A stretch of 64,000 nt of DNA. Source: Kocuria carniphila (GTDB lineage: Bacteria; Actinomycetota; Actinomycetes; Actinomycetales; Micrococcaceae). The DNA lies in assembly GCF_004136555.1 (NCBI RefSeq), contig NZ_NOIT01000011.1, positions 78,796 through 142,795 on the forward strand. Direction: 5' to 3'. Position 1 is the stretch's first letter. Every line of letters starts with the position of its first letter. Shown here piece by piece: positions 8,652 through 17,245 of the stretch. Both the position numbers and the translations under genes were made by a program. Under the pieces are notes generated by a model that saw only the letters and a list, made by a program, of their open reading frames with translations, had not been told where the DNA came from and ran no database searches.

Positions 8652-8706
8652 ACGCTTCCGTGTGTTGAACTAGCGGTTTTCGGACATGACAGTTGGCCGT
8701 GCGCGG

Positions 8707-8907
8707 TTAGGTGCGGGGACGGCGTTCGGCCGGGGTGCGGGCCCCTCGTGCGCCGTCTTGTCCGAAGACACCGACCGCGATCCACGAAACAGTCACCAGG
8801 GCCGCACCAAGCACCGCATAGGCCCGACCGGTGTCGAACGCCGCGAAGCCGACCCCGTAGAAGATGGTGATGGCGAGAGCAATGAATGCCAGTGTTTGCC
8901 GTTTCAT
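8707..8907 (-). CDS. Small two-helix membrane protein
   Basis: A 66-residue protein beginning MKRQTLAFIALAITIFYGVG. Two hydrophobic stretches (about residues 5-25 and 31-50) predict two membrane helices, followed by a basic tail ARGARTPAERRPRT. No known family recognised. The frame extends upstream to 8949 but MKRQ is the better start because the hydrophobic helix follows a short positively charged tail. It lies downstream of the SRPBCC gene on the same strand, with 79 bases between them. Confidence 0.55.
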   Translation of the reverse strand: MKRQTLAFIALAITIFYGVGFAAFDTGRAYAVLGAALVTVSWIAVGVFGQDGARGARTPAERRPRT

Positions 8908-8986
8908 GACTTGAGTGTGCCAGTCACGGAAGGGGCGGACTACTGACATTTGTCACGAATTTGCTCGTGACGGGGCGGCGGAAGAG

Positions 8987-9373
8987 CTATTCCAACAGGC
9001 TGTTCAGCGTCTCAAGGTCCGCGCGCACCATGTCGGTGTCTCGGTCGAAATCCTCGTCACTCGCATTCAGCTGTCGAATCGTGAAGATGACCTCCGCGCC
9101 GTCCGGGTGGGGGATCACTCGTAGCGGGTTGTAGACCTCGGTGCCGTCAGGCAAGGTCACCGTGTGGTCCAGTACGCCCAGGTCATTGCGGGAGGTAAAC
9201 GCGACGGTGACCCGGCCCATGGGTGAGTCGACGAGCAGCCGGTCCCCGTCCTGGGTGACCTCGCTCTGCGCCAGGCCGGCGGCCCAGCGGGGAAGGTTCA
9301 TGGGCTCTGTCATGAAGGCGTAGATCTCGGCCGGGTCGCGCTGAATGACCTGGGAGACGTGGCGAGTGTTCAT
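8987..9373 (-). CDS. SRPBCC-family (START-like) protein
   Basis: A 128-residue protein with the helix-grip fold pattern of the SRPBCC superfamily: RHVSQVIQRDPAEIYAFMTEPMNLPRWAAGL at the start (a typical opening, residues 4-34), a central DSPMGRVTVAFTSRNDLGVLDH beta region and an amphipathic C-terminal helix DTDMVRADLETLNSLLE. Such proteins bind small hydrophobic ligands in a cavity. No catalytic assignment is possible. The start MNTRH at 9373 is preferred over the frame start at 9427. It is divergent from the oxidoreductase at 9480. Confidence 0.78.
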   Translation of the reverse strand: MNTRHVSQVIQRDPAEIYAFMTEPMNLPRWAAGLAQSEVTQDGDRLLVDSPMGRVTVAFTSRNDLGVLDHTVTLPDGTEVYNPLRVIPHPDGAEVIFTIRQLNASDEDFDRDTDMVRADLETLNSLLE

Positions 9374-9479
9374 GGGTTCCAGCCTAAAGCGCGGTCCGGG
9401 TAAGCGCTCAGCGCAAGTCCTCACCATTCACTGCGCCCACGCATAGGCTCGTAGTCCCGAACCATCGATCGGAGAATTT

Positions 9480-10502
9480 ATGCGTGCCATCACTTTGTCC
9501 AAATACGGCGGCCCCGATGTCATGAAATTACAAGACATGCCGCGACCAGTCCCGGAAGCGAATCAGGTCCTGATTCGCACGGTCACCGCGGGGTTGAATC
9601 CCGTGGATGCATTGCAGCGGCAGGGCACGTTCAGGATGGTCCAGCCGTATACATTCCCCAAGATCACGGGCAACGAATTGAGCGGCGTGGTCGAATCCGT
9701 GGGATCGCTCGTCCGAGAGTTCCAGCCGGGGGATCACGTCATGACCCGCACTGGCTCCGAGCAATTGAGCGCGCTGGCTGAGTACGTCGCAGTGGACCAG
9801 GATTTTGTGGCGAGGGCGCCCCAGAACCTTCCGCTGTCGGACGCGGCGGCCATTCCGTTGGCTGGGTTGACCGCCCAACAAGCGCTGGGCCCGGAGCACC
9901 TCGATCTTCAGGCGGGCGAACGGTTGTTGATCACGGGTGGCGCTGGTGGCGTCGGCCTGTTGGCCATCCAGCTCGCCAAGCTGGCGGGCGCGCACGTGAC
10001 GACCACGGCGTCGTCGGCGGGTGAAGAACTCGTGCGCGAAGCAGGAGCGGACCACGTGATCAACTACCGCGACCGGAAAATCTCCGAGGGTAACGAGCGC
10101 TTCGCCAAGGTCTTGGACCTGGTCGGCGGCGACACGGTGGCCGATCTGATGTCCACTGTGGAGCGCGGGGGAGCCGTGGTGAGCATTGCGGGACCGCCCA
10201 CCCCCGGCAGTCTGGCCGAAGATAGGGACCTTTCCAAGCCCAAGGCGGCGCTGGTTCGTGCCGTTGAGGAAATTCTGAGCTTCAAAATTCGCCGCTCGGC
10301 CAAGAAGGCGCGGGCGACGTTCGAGTTCTTCCTCATGCACCCGGACGGCGAGGGTCTCGCCCGGTTGGCATCGTTGGTGGATCAGGGCAAGCTGCGGGTC
10401 ACGATCGACAGCCGCTATCCACTCGATCAGTTCCGGGCCGCCTTCGAGCAGTTGGAGTCCCGGCGTTCCAAAGGCAAGGTTCTGGTCGAGATATCGGACT
10501 AA
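9480..10502 (+). CDS. NADP-dependent MDR oxidoreductase (quinone oxidoreductase-like)
   Basis: A 340-residue medium-chain reductase. Residues 1-120 form the GroES-like catalytic domain (MRAITLSKYGGPDVMKLQD, then GNELSGVVESVG), without the cysteines of zinc alcohol dehydrogenases. Residues 125-270 form the Rossmann domain with LLITGGAGGVGLLAIQLAK. The family reduces quinones or enones with NADPH. No operon partner: the next plus-strand gene is far away and the TspO operon is convergent. A hairpin separates the two ends. Confidence 0.9.
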   Translation: MRAITLSKYGGPDVMKLQDMPRPVPEANQVLIRTVTAGLNPVDALQRQGTFRMVQPYTFPKITGNELSGVVESVGSLVREFQPGDHVMTRTGSEQLSALAEYVAVDQDFVARAPQNLPLSDAAAIPLAGLTAQQALGPEHLDLQAGERLLITGGAGGVGLLAIQLAKLAGAHVTTTASSAGEELVREAGADHVINYRDRKISEGNERFAKVLDLVGGDTVADLMSTVERGGAVVSIAGPPTPGSLAEDRDLSKPKAALVRAVEEILSFKIRRSAKKARATFEFFLMHPDGEGLARLASLVDQGKLRVTIDSRYPLDQFRAAFEQLESRRSKGKVLVEISD

Positions 10503-10523
10503 TCCGGCCCAGGACGACGACGC

Positions 10524-10555
10524 CGCGTGGGCAGCCAGCGTTGGGCGCCCACGCG
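10524..10555. terminator. Hairpin between convergent genes
   Basis: CGCGTGGGC (10524-10532) pairs perfectly with GCCCACGCG (10547-10555) around a 14-base loop, in the 56-base gap between the convergent oxidoreductase and TspO genes. There is no T-run on either side, so it may act as a two-way transcript end without being a classical intrinsic terminator. Confidence 0.45.
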
Positions 10556-10558
10556 CGG

Positions 10559-11110
10559 TCACTTGCCCGGGTTCAAAGCGGCGATCGCGCCACTGAGGGC
10601 CGTAGCACCGCTGGTCCACACCGCGTAAGGGGACAGGAGCAGGCCGAGGCCAGCGTGGGACTTGTCCGCGCGGCGAACCAGGTCGATGGAGCTCACGGCC
10701 AGGGCGCCGGCTTCAATGGTCGAGACGACCGGGCGCTCACCGCGGAAGAACAAACCACACCACGCGGCATTGAGAGCAAGGTTGGTGCCGAGTGCTCGCG
10801 AGTAGCTCTTGAACTCGGCGGCGTCCCCGCGTTCGTGTGCATCGGCGAGCACTTTGTAAGACACATAGGCGATGTCCGCGTACAAGGCCGTCCACACGAT
10901 GGGGAAAGCTGCGGCCGGCGGCTGCCAATCAGGCTTGCGAAGGGACTTGTACCAACTGTTCTCGGGGTCGGTGAGGAGTGTGCCCACCGCCGCACAAGCA
11001 CCCACGGCAGCAATGGTGCCGATGGCTATCTTGCGACGATCGCGTTTACTCTGACGCGTCCGTTCCCGGCGAGTAGGAGAAATCTTGATGCGACTGACGG
11101 TGGGCTTCAA
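10559..11110 (-). CDS. TspO/MBR-family membrane protein
   Basis: A 183-residue protein with a basic N-terminal extension (about 30 residues rich in Arg and Lys) and five predicted helices. It carries the TspO signatures SWYKSLRKPDWQPPAAAFPIVW, given in parts: the WY-x-SL-x-KP-x-W-x-PP run near residue 55, and LALNAAWCGLFF near residue 120. TspO proteins bind porphyrins and other tetrapyrroles in the membrane and take part in stress signalling. The start is a TTG at 11110 with AGAGG five bases upstream; no ATG or GTG fits better. It is the third gene of a GT2-YjdF-TspO operon. Confidence 0.86.
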   Translation of the reverse strand: MKPTVSRIKISPTRRERTRQSKRDRRKIAIGTIAAVGACAAVGTLLTDPENSWYKSLRKPDWQPPAAAFPIVWTALYADIAYVSYKVLADAHERGDAAEFKSYSRALGTNLALNAAWCGLFFRGERPVVSTIEAGALAVSSIDLVRRADKSHAGLGLLLSPYAVWTSGATALSGAIAALNPGK

Positions 11111-11159
11111 GGGGACCTCTTCCCTGGATTCCTAGTGGACAGCAGGCTTCTTACTCTTT

Positions 11160-11690
11160 CTATCGAGATTTTCTGTGAAGTGCCACCAGGGCGGCACCGA
11201 GCACACCAACGGTCACATCGCTCAGGGTGTCGAGGGGTGGAATGTGGATGTCCGGGGTGACCAGAAGAAAGCCGAGGAGCTCCATAACTTCCCACACGAC
11301 GGCCAGGACGAGCCCGGTGATTGCGCACATCATCAACCGCTGCCCACGGGAAAGACGACCAAGTTCCGGAGATCTCCGCAGCGCGTAGTTCCAAGCGATC
11401 CACACCAGTACGTAGGTGCACAAGAAGTGGATCAGTAGATCCCACCACCAGATGCTGCTGTAGACCTGCTCCGCGGCACTCACCCCGGCGACCAGCATGA
11501 TCAGGCTCGTTACCGCGCGAGCGTGTCCATGGCGGAAGCACAAGAACGCGACGACTTGTCCAAGCCCCACCAGGAGTAGGACCGCCACGTCGATCCAGCG
11601 TCCCTGAATTCCGTAGATCAGGGCGAAAAGCAACCCCGAAAAACACATGCTGGAAGCGATATATTCCCTTGCCGCGCCTCGATCAGCCAC
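11160..11690 (-). CDS. YjdF/DUF2238-like integral membrane protein
   Basis: A 176-residue protein with about five or six membrane helices. The conserved polar positions of the DUF2238/YjdF group are visible: WWWDLLIHFLCTYVLVWIAW near residue 82, VVWEVMELLGF near residue 131, and LDTLSDVTVGVLGAAL near residue 153. Function unknown. The GTG start at 11690 overlaps the end of the glycosyltransferase gene by eight bases, so translation is probably coupled; an internal ATG at 11648 is an alternative but has no ribosome site. Confidence 0.75.
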   Translation of the reverse strand: MADRGAAREYIASSMCFSGLLFALIYGIQGRWIDVAVLLLVGLGQVVAFLCFRHGHARAVTSLIMLVAGVSAAEQVYSSIWWWDLLIHFLCTYVLVWIAWNYALRRSPELGRLSRGQRLMMCAITGLVLAVVWEVMELLGFLLVTPDIHIPPLDTLSDVTVGVLGAALVALHRKSR

Positions 11691-12432
11691 GCGGTGCCGT
11701 CCAGCGGGCACGCATGCGCTCCCACGGCTTCTGCTCGACCCAGTTGGTTTGCATGGTCGTACCTGCCATGTGTAGTTGTCGCATAATCCGGGGTGTCGAG
11801 GCGGCCGCCCGCCACGACACCAGCATGACGTTCCGGTGATCCAGCACGACCTTCTGGCGGGGGCCCAACCGGAAGCTGAGGTCGTAGTCGTCATGGATCT
11901 CCGGGGACAAGTGCACGCGGTCCCTGACGGAATGCCACCATGCTGAAGACATGGCCATGTTGGACCCCCACAGGGCAATGTGACCTAGCGCGAATCCGCC
12001 CACGAGGCGGTACGCGTACGAGTACAAGGCGCCCGCGACTCTGCCCAGCAGCGGGGAACGGGGCCCGAACCGGGCAATACCTGTCACGGCAACCACCTGA
12101 GTTCCGCCCTTGCGGGACATGTGTCGTTCCATGCTCTCGGCCATGTGCTCGACCCATTCCTCGGTCGGAATACTGTCCGCATCGCAGCGCAGGATCACGG
12201 GATGTTGCGCGGCGTCGTACCCGGAACGCACGGCGTACGCCACGCCGGGGATGTCCTCGCGAAAGCACGTTACGTCCGGGAATTCACTGAGGACCGTCGC
12301 GATGTCATCGGTTGAGCCGTTGTCCACCACGATGATCTCGTCCGGTAGGTGCGTTTGCCGGCTCAGTGCACGCAAGCAGCGGTGCAGGTACGCGGAATCA
12401 TTGCGGGTGGGTATAACCACGCTGCACTTCAT
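11683..12432 (-). CDS. Family 2 glycosyltransferase
   Basis: A 249-residue GT-A-fold glycosyltransferase. MKCSVVIPTRNDSAYLHRCLRAL opens the nucleotide-sugar-binding domain; IIVVDNGSTDD and ILRCDADSIPTEEWV supply the acidic residues that bind the metal and the sugar nucleotide; a later EIHDDYDLSFRLG segment gives the ED-like catalytic region. No C-terminal membrane helix of the usual DPM type is obvious. Acceptor unknown. ATG 12432 has TTGGAG at good spacing. It is the first gene of the GT2-YjdF-TspO operon, which suggests modification of a membrane or cell-envelope component. Confidence 0.87.
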   Translation of the reverse strand: MKCSVVIPTRNDSAYLHRCLRALSRQTHLPDEIIVVDNGSTDDIATVLSEFPDVTCFREDIPGVAYAVRSGYDAAQHPVILRCDADSIPTEEWVEHMAESMERHMSRKGGTQVVAVTGIARFGPRSPLLGRVAGALYSYAYRLVGGFALGHIALWGSNMAMSSAWWHSVRDRVHLSPEIHDDYDLSFRLGPRQKVVLDHRNVMLVSWRAAASTPRIMRQLHMAGTTMQTNWVEQKPWERMRARWTAPRG

Positions 12433-12529
12433 GGTTCTCCAAGCCGGTGGGGAGGGGGCTACATGCGACTTTACGGGGGGATGCTCCCTGGTACCCATGT
12501 CAAGACAACGGCGTTCGCTCACCGCTCGA

Positions 12530-12982
12530 TTAACTGCCCAGCGGCTTGATGCGCTCCCAGGGCTCGATGGGTCCCTCGACCACGGTGAAGAGTGGGTGCG
12601 GGGTGGGAGTGTTCACTGCGTCCAGGCGCGCGCGGCCCCAGTCCGGATCGCGGCCTTCAACCTTCTGGCGAAGGAACGCGAGCTCGTAATCGAGCTGCCC
12701 GGTAGTCACATTGATGGTGTCTGGTTGGTGGGAGCGATCAAGCGAAATCCGCCCGCGATCAAAGCTGTAACCGCGCCGGTCCGCTTCGTCCGCGATGGCA
12801 TGCAGATAATCAGCGACTGCCTGCAGGGGATCGGGGCGATCACGGAAACGCTCGAGTTGGGGGTGGTGGGTATAACCCTTTGTTTCGCCGCGCAGGACCT
12901 TTTGAGCCAGTAAGGTTTCTCGCCAGCCGGCGACCAATGCGCGTCGATCCAACAGGGCGGGGTCCAGCGACCAGAGTCTCAT
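12530..12982 (-). CDS. Pyrimidine-dimer DNA glycosylase (endonuclease V type)
   Basis: A 150-residue protein that matches the Pyr_excise family (T4 endonuclease V-like). It opens MRLWSLDPALLDRRALVAGW, with LLAQKVLRGETKGYTHHPQLERFR (residues 28-52) and ADEADRRGYSFD following. These are the conserved blocks that form the dimer-binding and catalytic surface, and the N-terminal region carries the reactive amine. It would cut the N-glycosidic bond at UV-induced cyclobutane dimers and nick the strand. A single gene, divergent from DedA. Confidence 0.85.
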   Translation of the reverse strand: MRLWSLDPALLDRRALVAGWRETLLAQKVLRGETKGYTHHPQLERFRDRPDPLQAVADYLHAIADEADRRGYSFDRGRISLDRSHQPDTINVTTGQLDYELAFLRQKVEGRDPDWGRARLDAVNTPTPHPLFTVVEGPIEPWERIKPLGS

Positions 12983-13097
12983 GGGCTCATTGTGCCCTTT
13001 GTCTCTCCACGTTTTGAGGGGGATTGCGTTGGGGAATCTCCAAGCGCGCTCACGTATCATGACCGCGTTCCTGAACCCCACACAAAGCGAATGCGTG

Positions 13098-13766
13098 ATG
13101 TCCCTAGTCTCTGTCCTCCTGCCCGCCCAAGCAGCCGGTAGTGCTGAACTCGATGGTCTCGCAGGGTGGGTGGTCGACGTCATGGAGGCGATTGGCGCCC
13201 CGGGTGCCGGTCTGCTGGTTGCGTTGGAGAATCTGTTCCCGCCGTTGCCGTCGGAAGTCATCCTGCCGCTGGCCGGGTTCACCGCGAGCCAGGGCAACTT
13301 TTCCCTGGCCGGTGCCATCTTCTGGACCACTCTGGGTTCTGTGATAGGGGCGATTGCCCTGTATTGGATCGGTGTTGCGCTGGGCCGCCGCCGCCTGCGT
13401 GTGATCGTGGACAAGATGCCTCTGGTTGATCTGGATGATCTGGACCGCACCGAAGACTGGTTCAATCGGCACGGTAAAGCGACCGTGTTCTTCGGTCGAA
13501 TGATCCCCATCTTCAGATCATTGATTTCAATCCCCGCCGGAATCGAACGCATGTCGTTTCTTCTTTTCGTGGCATTGACTGCGGCAGGTTCCCTGATCTG
13601 GAACTCCGTTTTTGTGGTGGCCGGTTATTTCCTGGGCGAGAATTGGCATATCGCGGAGCAATACGCCGGAGTGTTCTCCCGAATTGTGGTCATCGCCGTT
13701 CTGGTGTTCCTGATCTGGTGGGTGGTTCGGCGCGTGCGTCGAAACAAAAGGAAGCCGGCAGCCTAA
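13098..13766 (+). CDS. DedA-family membrane protein
   Basis: A 222-residue polytopic protein of the DedA/VTT family. The conserved ENLFPPLPSEVILPLAG region (near residue 48) and the FFGRMIPIFRSLISIPAG region (near residue 133) include the acidic and arginine residues needed for function in characterised members. DedA proteins support proton-motive force, and some act as undecaprenyl-phosphate or phospholipid flippases. The start at 13098 begins the family pattern; an earlier in-frame ATG at 13059 would add 13 residues and sits in a likely -10 region. Confidence 0.9.
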   Translation: MSLVSVLLPAQAAGSAELDGLAGWVVDVMEAIGAPGAGLLVALENLFPPLPSEVILPLAGFTASQGNFSLAGAIFWTTLGSVIGAIALYWIGVALGRRRLRVIVDKMPLVDLDDLDRTEDWFNRHGKATVFFGRMIPIFRSLISIPAGIERMSFLLFVALTAAGSLIWNSVFVVAGYFLGENWHIAEQYAGVFSRIVVIAVLVFLIWWVVRRVRRNKRKPAA

Positions 13767-13813
13767 CCGTCCAACACTCAGAGACCCAGGCCGACCAGAA
13801 AGCAGGTGCATCC

Positions 13814-13888
13814 ATGAACCTTATGGGCATTCTGGGAGGCCTGGGTCTTTTCATGGTCGGTGGTTCTTATTTGATAGTCGCTAAATAG
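13814..13888 (+). CDS. 24-residue hydrophobic micropeptide
   Basis: ATG 13814 to TAG 13888 encodes a 24-residue peptide that is almost entirely one membrane helix: MNLMGILGGLGLFMVGG followed by SYLIVAK. AGGTG lies six bases before the ATG. It begins 47 bases after the DedA stop and could be co-transcribed with it. Its glycine-rich hydrophobic core, single terminal lysine and correct ribosome site resemble known bacterial small membrane proteins that bind a larger transporter. No family recognised; expression is unproven. Confidence 0.45.
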   Translation: MNLMGILGGLGLFMVGGSYLIVAK

Positions 13889-14096
13889 GGTGCGGCCGGT
13901 CTGATCAGTCGAAACAGTTCGATCGGGATACGCACCGCGAAGACTCAAGCCTCCGATGCGGCCGCGGTCAGGGCGCAGAAGTCTCAGGGCCGAACGCAAT
14001 CAGCCGATGGACCGTAACCCAATCTGCGGCGGGATGCCCCCGAGACATCCCTCGACTTAACTGATCCTGAGAACGCCTGGACACGTCCATACATTT

Positions 14097-14109
14097 ATAA
14101 CAGCGTTAT
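14097..14109. promoter_or_regulatory. Palindromic operator upstream of TetR gene
   Basis: ATAACAGCGTTAT is a perfect 5-3-5 inverted repeat 27 bases before the TetR start, within AT-rich promoter-like sequence. ATAAC/GTTAT half-sites are typical of TetR-family operators, so autoregulation is likely. The 248 bases between the micropeptide and this TetR gene show no other feature. Confidence 0.55.
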
Positions 14110-14136
14110 CTCGATAGTCACCAGTACCATTGCGGG

Positions 14137-14754
14137 GTGGCCAGACCCAGAAAGTTTGATGACGAAACGCGCGCGGCGCTGATTCGCGATACCGCCGACC
14201 AAATTGTGTCCGGCGGCGTCGAATCGGTATCGCTTCGCCCCTTGGCAGCCAAGCATGGCTGTTCCACCACCGCGATTTACACCATGTTCGGGAGTCGCGA
14301 TGCCTTGATAGAGGCCGTCGTTTACGAATCCGTCGGTAGTTTCACCCGATCGCAAGAGAGCGTCCCGGTCACCGGGGACTCTTTGTCTGATCTCTTAGAA
14401 CTCGGCAGGGCTTACCGGCGTTGGGCTCTCAAATACCCGGCGCTTTACGTGATCATGATCGGCCGCGGTGGAAAGCGCCCGGACATCAACCCGGAGGATT
14501 TCACGGAGGACTCCCCCAGGATGATCGCAGCGAAGAAGGCGATCGAAACGCTTTTCAGGCGAGTGGCTGACTGCGCCGCGAACGGAATTCTCGGGGATTA
14601 CCCCATTGAAGAAATGGGCAATTCCATCTGGGCTGGTGTGCACGGCTGGGTTTCCATCGAGGCAGCCCGTCCCGTGATGATCGGTCAAGACGCGGACGCC
14701 GCGTACGAGCGCTATATGCAATCGCTCGTACGCGCGTGGGCACCTGTTACTTAG
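14137..14754 (+). CDS. TetR/AcrR-family regulator
   Basis: A 205-residue repressor. Residues 10-55 form the helix-turn-helix (LIRDTADQIVSGGVESVSLRPLAAKHGCS region, then TAIYTMFGSRDALIEAVV), and the remaining two-thirds is a ligand-binding all-helical domain with a WAGVHGWVSIE segment typical of the TetR_C_13-like group. The GTG start lies 27 bases after a palindromic operator, so it probably represses itself. It is convergent with the ascorbate-type PTS operon (16 bases between the ends), so control of that operon is possible but not shown. Confidence 0.88.
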   Translation: MARPRKFDDETRAALIRDTADQIVSGGVESVSLRPLAAKHGCSTTAIYTMFGSRDALIEAVVYESVGSFTRSQESVPVTGDSLSDLLELGRAYRRWALKYPALYVIMIGRGGKRPDINPEDFTEDSPRMIAAKKAIETLFRRVADCAANGILGDYPIEEMGNSIWAGVHGWVSIEAARPVMIGQDADAAYERYMQSLVRAWAPVT

Positions 14755-14770
14755 GACGTATGAAGCCGAA

Positions 14771-16309
14771 TCAGTTCATCGGTGGTGGGGGTACTGGAGC
14801 ACCCTGTGGAGGAGGAATTTTTCTGTAGCTCCTGCCTGAGCTGGCTGGACTCGCTGGTTTCTCGGGCGTGGTTTTCTGAGTGGCCCGAGACGGAGCAGGG
14901 TCCCAATGACCATCAACGGCCTTCTTCTGGAACAGGATGGCCAGCGCAAGAACGGTTAAGCCGATAAGTAAGACCACGAAGATTCCGCCAACCGCGCCCA
15001 ATTTGGCTGCCGAGCCGACCAGGATCCCAAACCAGCCAAAATCTGCGTCGCCAAATGTGGTGTTCTCTGAGCCGAATGTTCCAAGAACGGACAGAAGGAA
15101 GGCTGGCAGGAATGTAATGATCAGACCGTTGACCAGACCACCTGCCATCGCACCCCGACGCCCACCAGTGGCGTTGCCGTAAACGCCAGCCGCTCCCCCG
15201 GTGAAGAAGTGGGGGACCAGGCCAGGCAGGATGAGAGCGATACCGAATGCCGGATTGAGCCAAACACTGAGTACGGCGAGACCGAGAAGACCTCCAATAA
15301 AACTGAAGATGAAGCCCAAGAGGACGGCGTTCTGCGCGTACGGAAAAACTATGGGTGCGTCCAAGGCCGGAATGGCACCCGGCACGACTTTGGAGGCGAT
15401 GCCTTGGAATGCGGGCACGAGTTCACCCAAGATGGTTCGCACACCAAAAAGAATCACGGCTACTGCCACACCGAACTGCAGCCCTTGTGTGACCGACTGC
15501 ATAATGTAGTTGCCCACGCTGGTCGCACCGCCCTCAAATGCAGTGAACGCTTCCTCCGTGCCGGTGCGCACCATGAACAGGATGGCCATGACGACGTACA
15601 TGAGAGCCATTGACAGCGCTGTGGCGACCATTGAATCTCGCAGGAACCGTAAGCCTTCGGGGAGCTTCAGGTCCTCGGAGGAGGGGCTGTTCTTACCCAC
15701 CGCGCGTCCGGCGGCACCCGCTGCGATATAACCAGCGGTCCCGAAGTGGCCAATGGCCACGCTGTCATCTCCCGTGATTTTTCGAGTCCAGGGGTGAGCG
15801 AAAGCGGGCATGGAGACCATCAGGATTCCCAGCAGGAGTGCCCCGAGTAGGACTGTCACCGTTCCGTTGTAGCCCGCGGTAGCAAGAATGATCGTCAGCA
15901 TGGTAGCCATGAAGAGCACATGGTGACCGGTCAGGAAGACGTACCGGAGTGGTGTAAAACGCGCCAGAATCAGGCTGACGACAAAGCCCAGGATCATCAA
16001 CCAGGCGACCTGGGCGCCGTACTGTTCTTGGGCGATTCCGGCGATGGCTTCGTTCGTAGGTATGACACCTTGGGCGCCGGTAGCTCCCAGGATCATGTTC
16101 CCCAGGGGGTCCAAGGACGCCACCACCAACGTTGCGCCGGCGCCGATGAGCAAAAAGCCAAGCGTGGCCTTGATGGCGCCGCCCACCACCTGGCCGGAGG
16201 ATTTCCGCAGGGCAATGAGACCGATGGCCGTGATGATGCCGATGAGGAATGCGGGCACGGCCAAAATTTCGTTGACCAGGAATTCTGCGATGCTGACTAG
16301 CCAGTCCAT
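14771..16309 (-). CDS. ulaA: Ascorbate-type PTS permease, component IIC
   Basis: A 512-residue polytopic membrane protein of the UlaA family of PTS IIC transporters. About eleven helices are visible. Family marks include NEILAVPAFLIGIITAIGLIA, GHHVLFMATMLTIILA and the central LDAPIVFPYAQNAVLLGF segment. It carries L-ascorbate or a related compound inward during phosphoryl transfer. The C-terminus carries a cytosolic proline-rich tail of about 45 residues ending PPPPMN. It follows the IIA-IIB gene by 18 bases. No UlaD/E/F or UlaG-like catabolic gene is nearby, so the substrate is assigned by family only. Confidence 0.88.
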   Translation of the reverse strand: MDWLVSIAEFLVNEILAVPAFLIGIITAIGLIALRKSSGQVVGGAIKATLGFLLIGAGATLVVASLDPLGNMILGATGAQGVIPTNEAIAGIAQEQYGAQVAWLMILGFVVSLILARFTPLRYVFLTGHHVLFMATMLTIILATAGYNGTVTVLLGALLLGILMVSMPAFAHPWTRKITGDDSVAIGHFGTAGYIAAGAAGRAVGKNSPSSEDLKLPEGLRFLRDSMVATALSMALMYVVMAILFMVRTGTEEAFTAFEGGATSVGNYIMQSVTQGLQFGVAVAVILFGVRTILGELVPAFQGIASKVVPGAIPALDAPIVFPYAQNAVLLGFIFSFIGGLLGLAVLSVWLNPAFGIALILPGLVPHFFTGGAAGVYGNATGGRRGAMAGGLVNGLIITFLPAFLLSVLGTFGSENTTFGDADFGWFGILVGSAAKLGAVGGIFVVLLIGLTVLALAILFQKKAVDGHWDPAPSRATQKTTPEKPASPASSGRSYRKIPPPQGAPVPPPPMN

Positions 16310-16327
16310 GGGGAATCTACTTTCGCA

Positions 16328-17149
16328 CTAGACGTCGTAAGAATCGCGCAGGACAGCGTCGAGCTCTGCCGTGCTGGTGAAGTTTTCAATGACTTTGACC
16401 GGAATTCCGAGGTCACCCAGGGTTCGTGCGATTTCTCCCGACGTGAGAATCAGATCGGCCTCTTTGGCTTTGCCTTTGGCGGAGATCGTGTCGGTCGCTT
16501 CCACCGTGATGTAAGAACCCCATCCCCAGTGGTCGAGTACCTGTTCGAGAGTGTTTTTGAGGAACAGGCTGGTCCCCAAGCCATTGCCACATACCGTGAG
16601 GATCTTGTTTGTGGTGGTTTGGGTCTGCTGGTCCGCCGCTGCGCCTGAACGTGCAGTTGATTCGTCCTGGCTGTTCGGATGACTGGCTTGACGGCCCGCA
16701 GGGGCGCCATCGAGTATGGCGAGGACTTCTTCGGGAGTTGCGGCCTGATCTAAAGCGGCGCGCTTCTTGGGTGCCCCGAGAACCTTGGCCAGTTGCTGCA
16801 TCGCTTTAGTGTGGGCGGAATCGTCGTGTGCCGCTAGTGCCACAACCAGCGACACGGGGTCATTCTTGGCGTGACCGAACTCGACCGGAGTTTTCAGACG
16901 CACCCATGACATTGCAGTGCGATGGACGGCCTCTGACGGGCGAGCGTGGGCGAAAGCGAATCCGGGGGCCACGACAATGTAGGGGCCGTTCTTTTCGACA
17001 CTGTTGATCATCGATTGTGTGTACTGCTCGGTGCACGCGTCCGACTTCTCAATAAGGGAGCCGGCGAACCGAATGGCTTCGCGCCAATCGTCGGCTTCGT
17101 GATCCAACGCAATTGCGGAGCTGTCCAGTAACTCAACGATTTCCGACAT
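16328..17149 (-). CDS. ulaCB: PTS ascorbate-type fused IIA-IIB protein
   Basis: A 273-residue soluble phosphotransferase subunit. Residues 1-148 are an EIIA domain of the mannitol/fructose/ascorbate type, with the phospho-accepting His68 in PGFAFAHARP. Residues 149-180 are a Gln/Thr/Ser-rich linker. Residues 181-273 are an EIIB domain with the phospho-accepting Cys187 in TVCGNGLGTSLFLKNTL. In E. coli these are separate UlaC and UlaB proteins. The gene is first in the IIAB-IIC operon. No Shine-Dalgarno is visible at 17149, so a leaderless start is possible. It is divergent from the aminotransferase. Confidence 0.9.
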   Translation of the reverse strand: MSEIVELLDSSAIALDHEADDWREAIRFAGSLIEKSDACTEQYTQSMINSVEKNGPYIVVAPGFAFAHARPSEAVHRTAMSWVRLKTPVEFGHAKNDPVSLVVALAAHDDSAHTKAMQQLAKVLGAPKKRAALDQAATPEEVLAILDGAPAGRQASHPNSQDESTARSGAAADQQTQTTTNKILTVCGNGLGTSLFLKNTLEQVLDHWGWGSYITVEATDTISAKGKAKEADLILTSGEIARTLGDLGIPVKVIENFTSTAELDAVLRDSYDV

Positions 17150-17245
17150 GGTGTCAGGCTAGCCCCGGCGGCCTTACCGCGGAAGGATTCTGCGCCTGAT
17201 GGGGCCGTCGGGATGACCCCGCGGCGCCGTGAAATACTCGTCTGC

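Noticed and set aside
9528..10619. Minus-strand open frame of 363 codons opposite the MDR oxidoreductase
   Set aside because: High-GC antisense shadow without ribosome site or recognisable domains; the plus-strand gene has clear family motifs.
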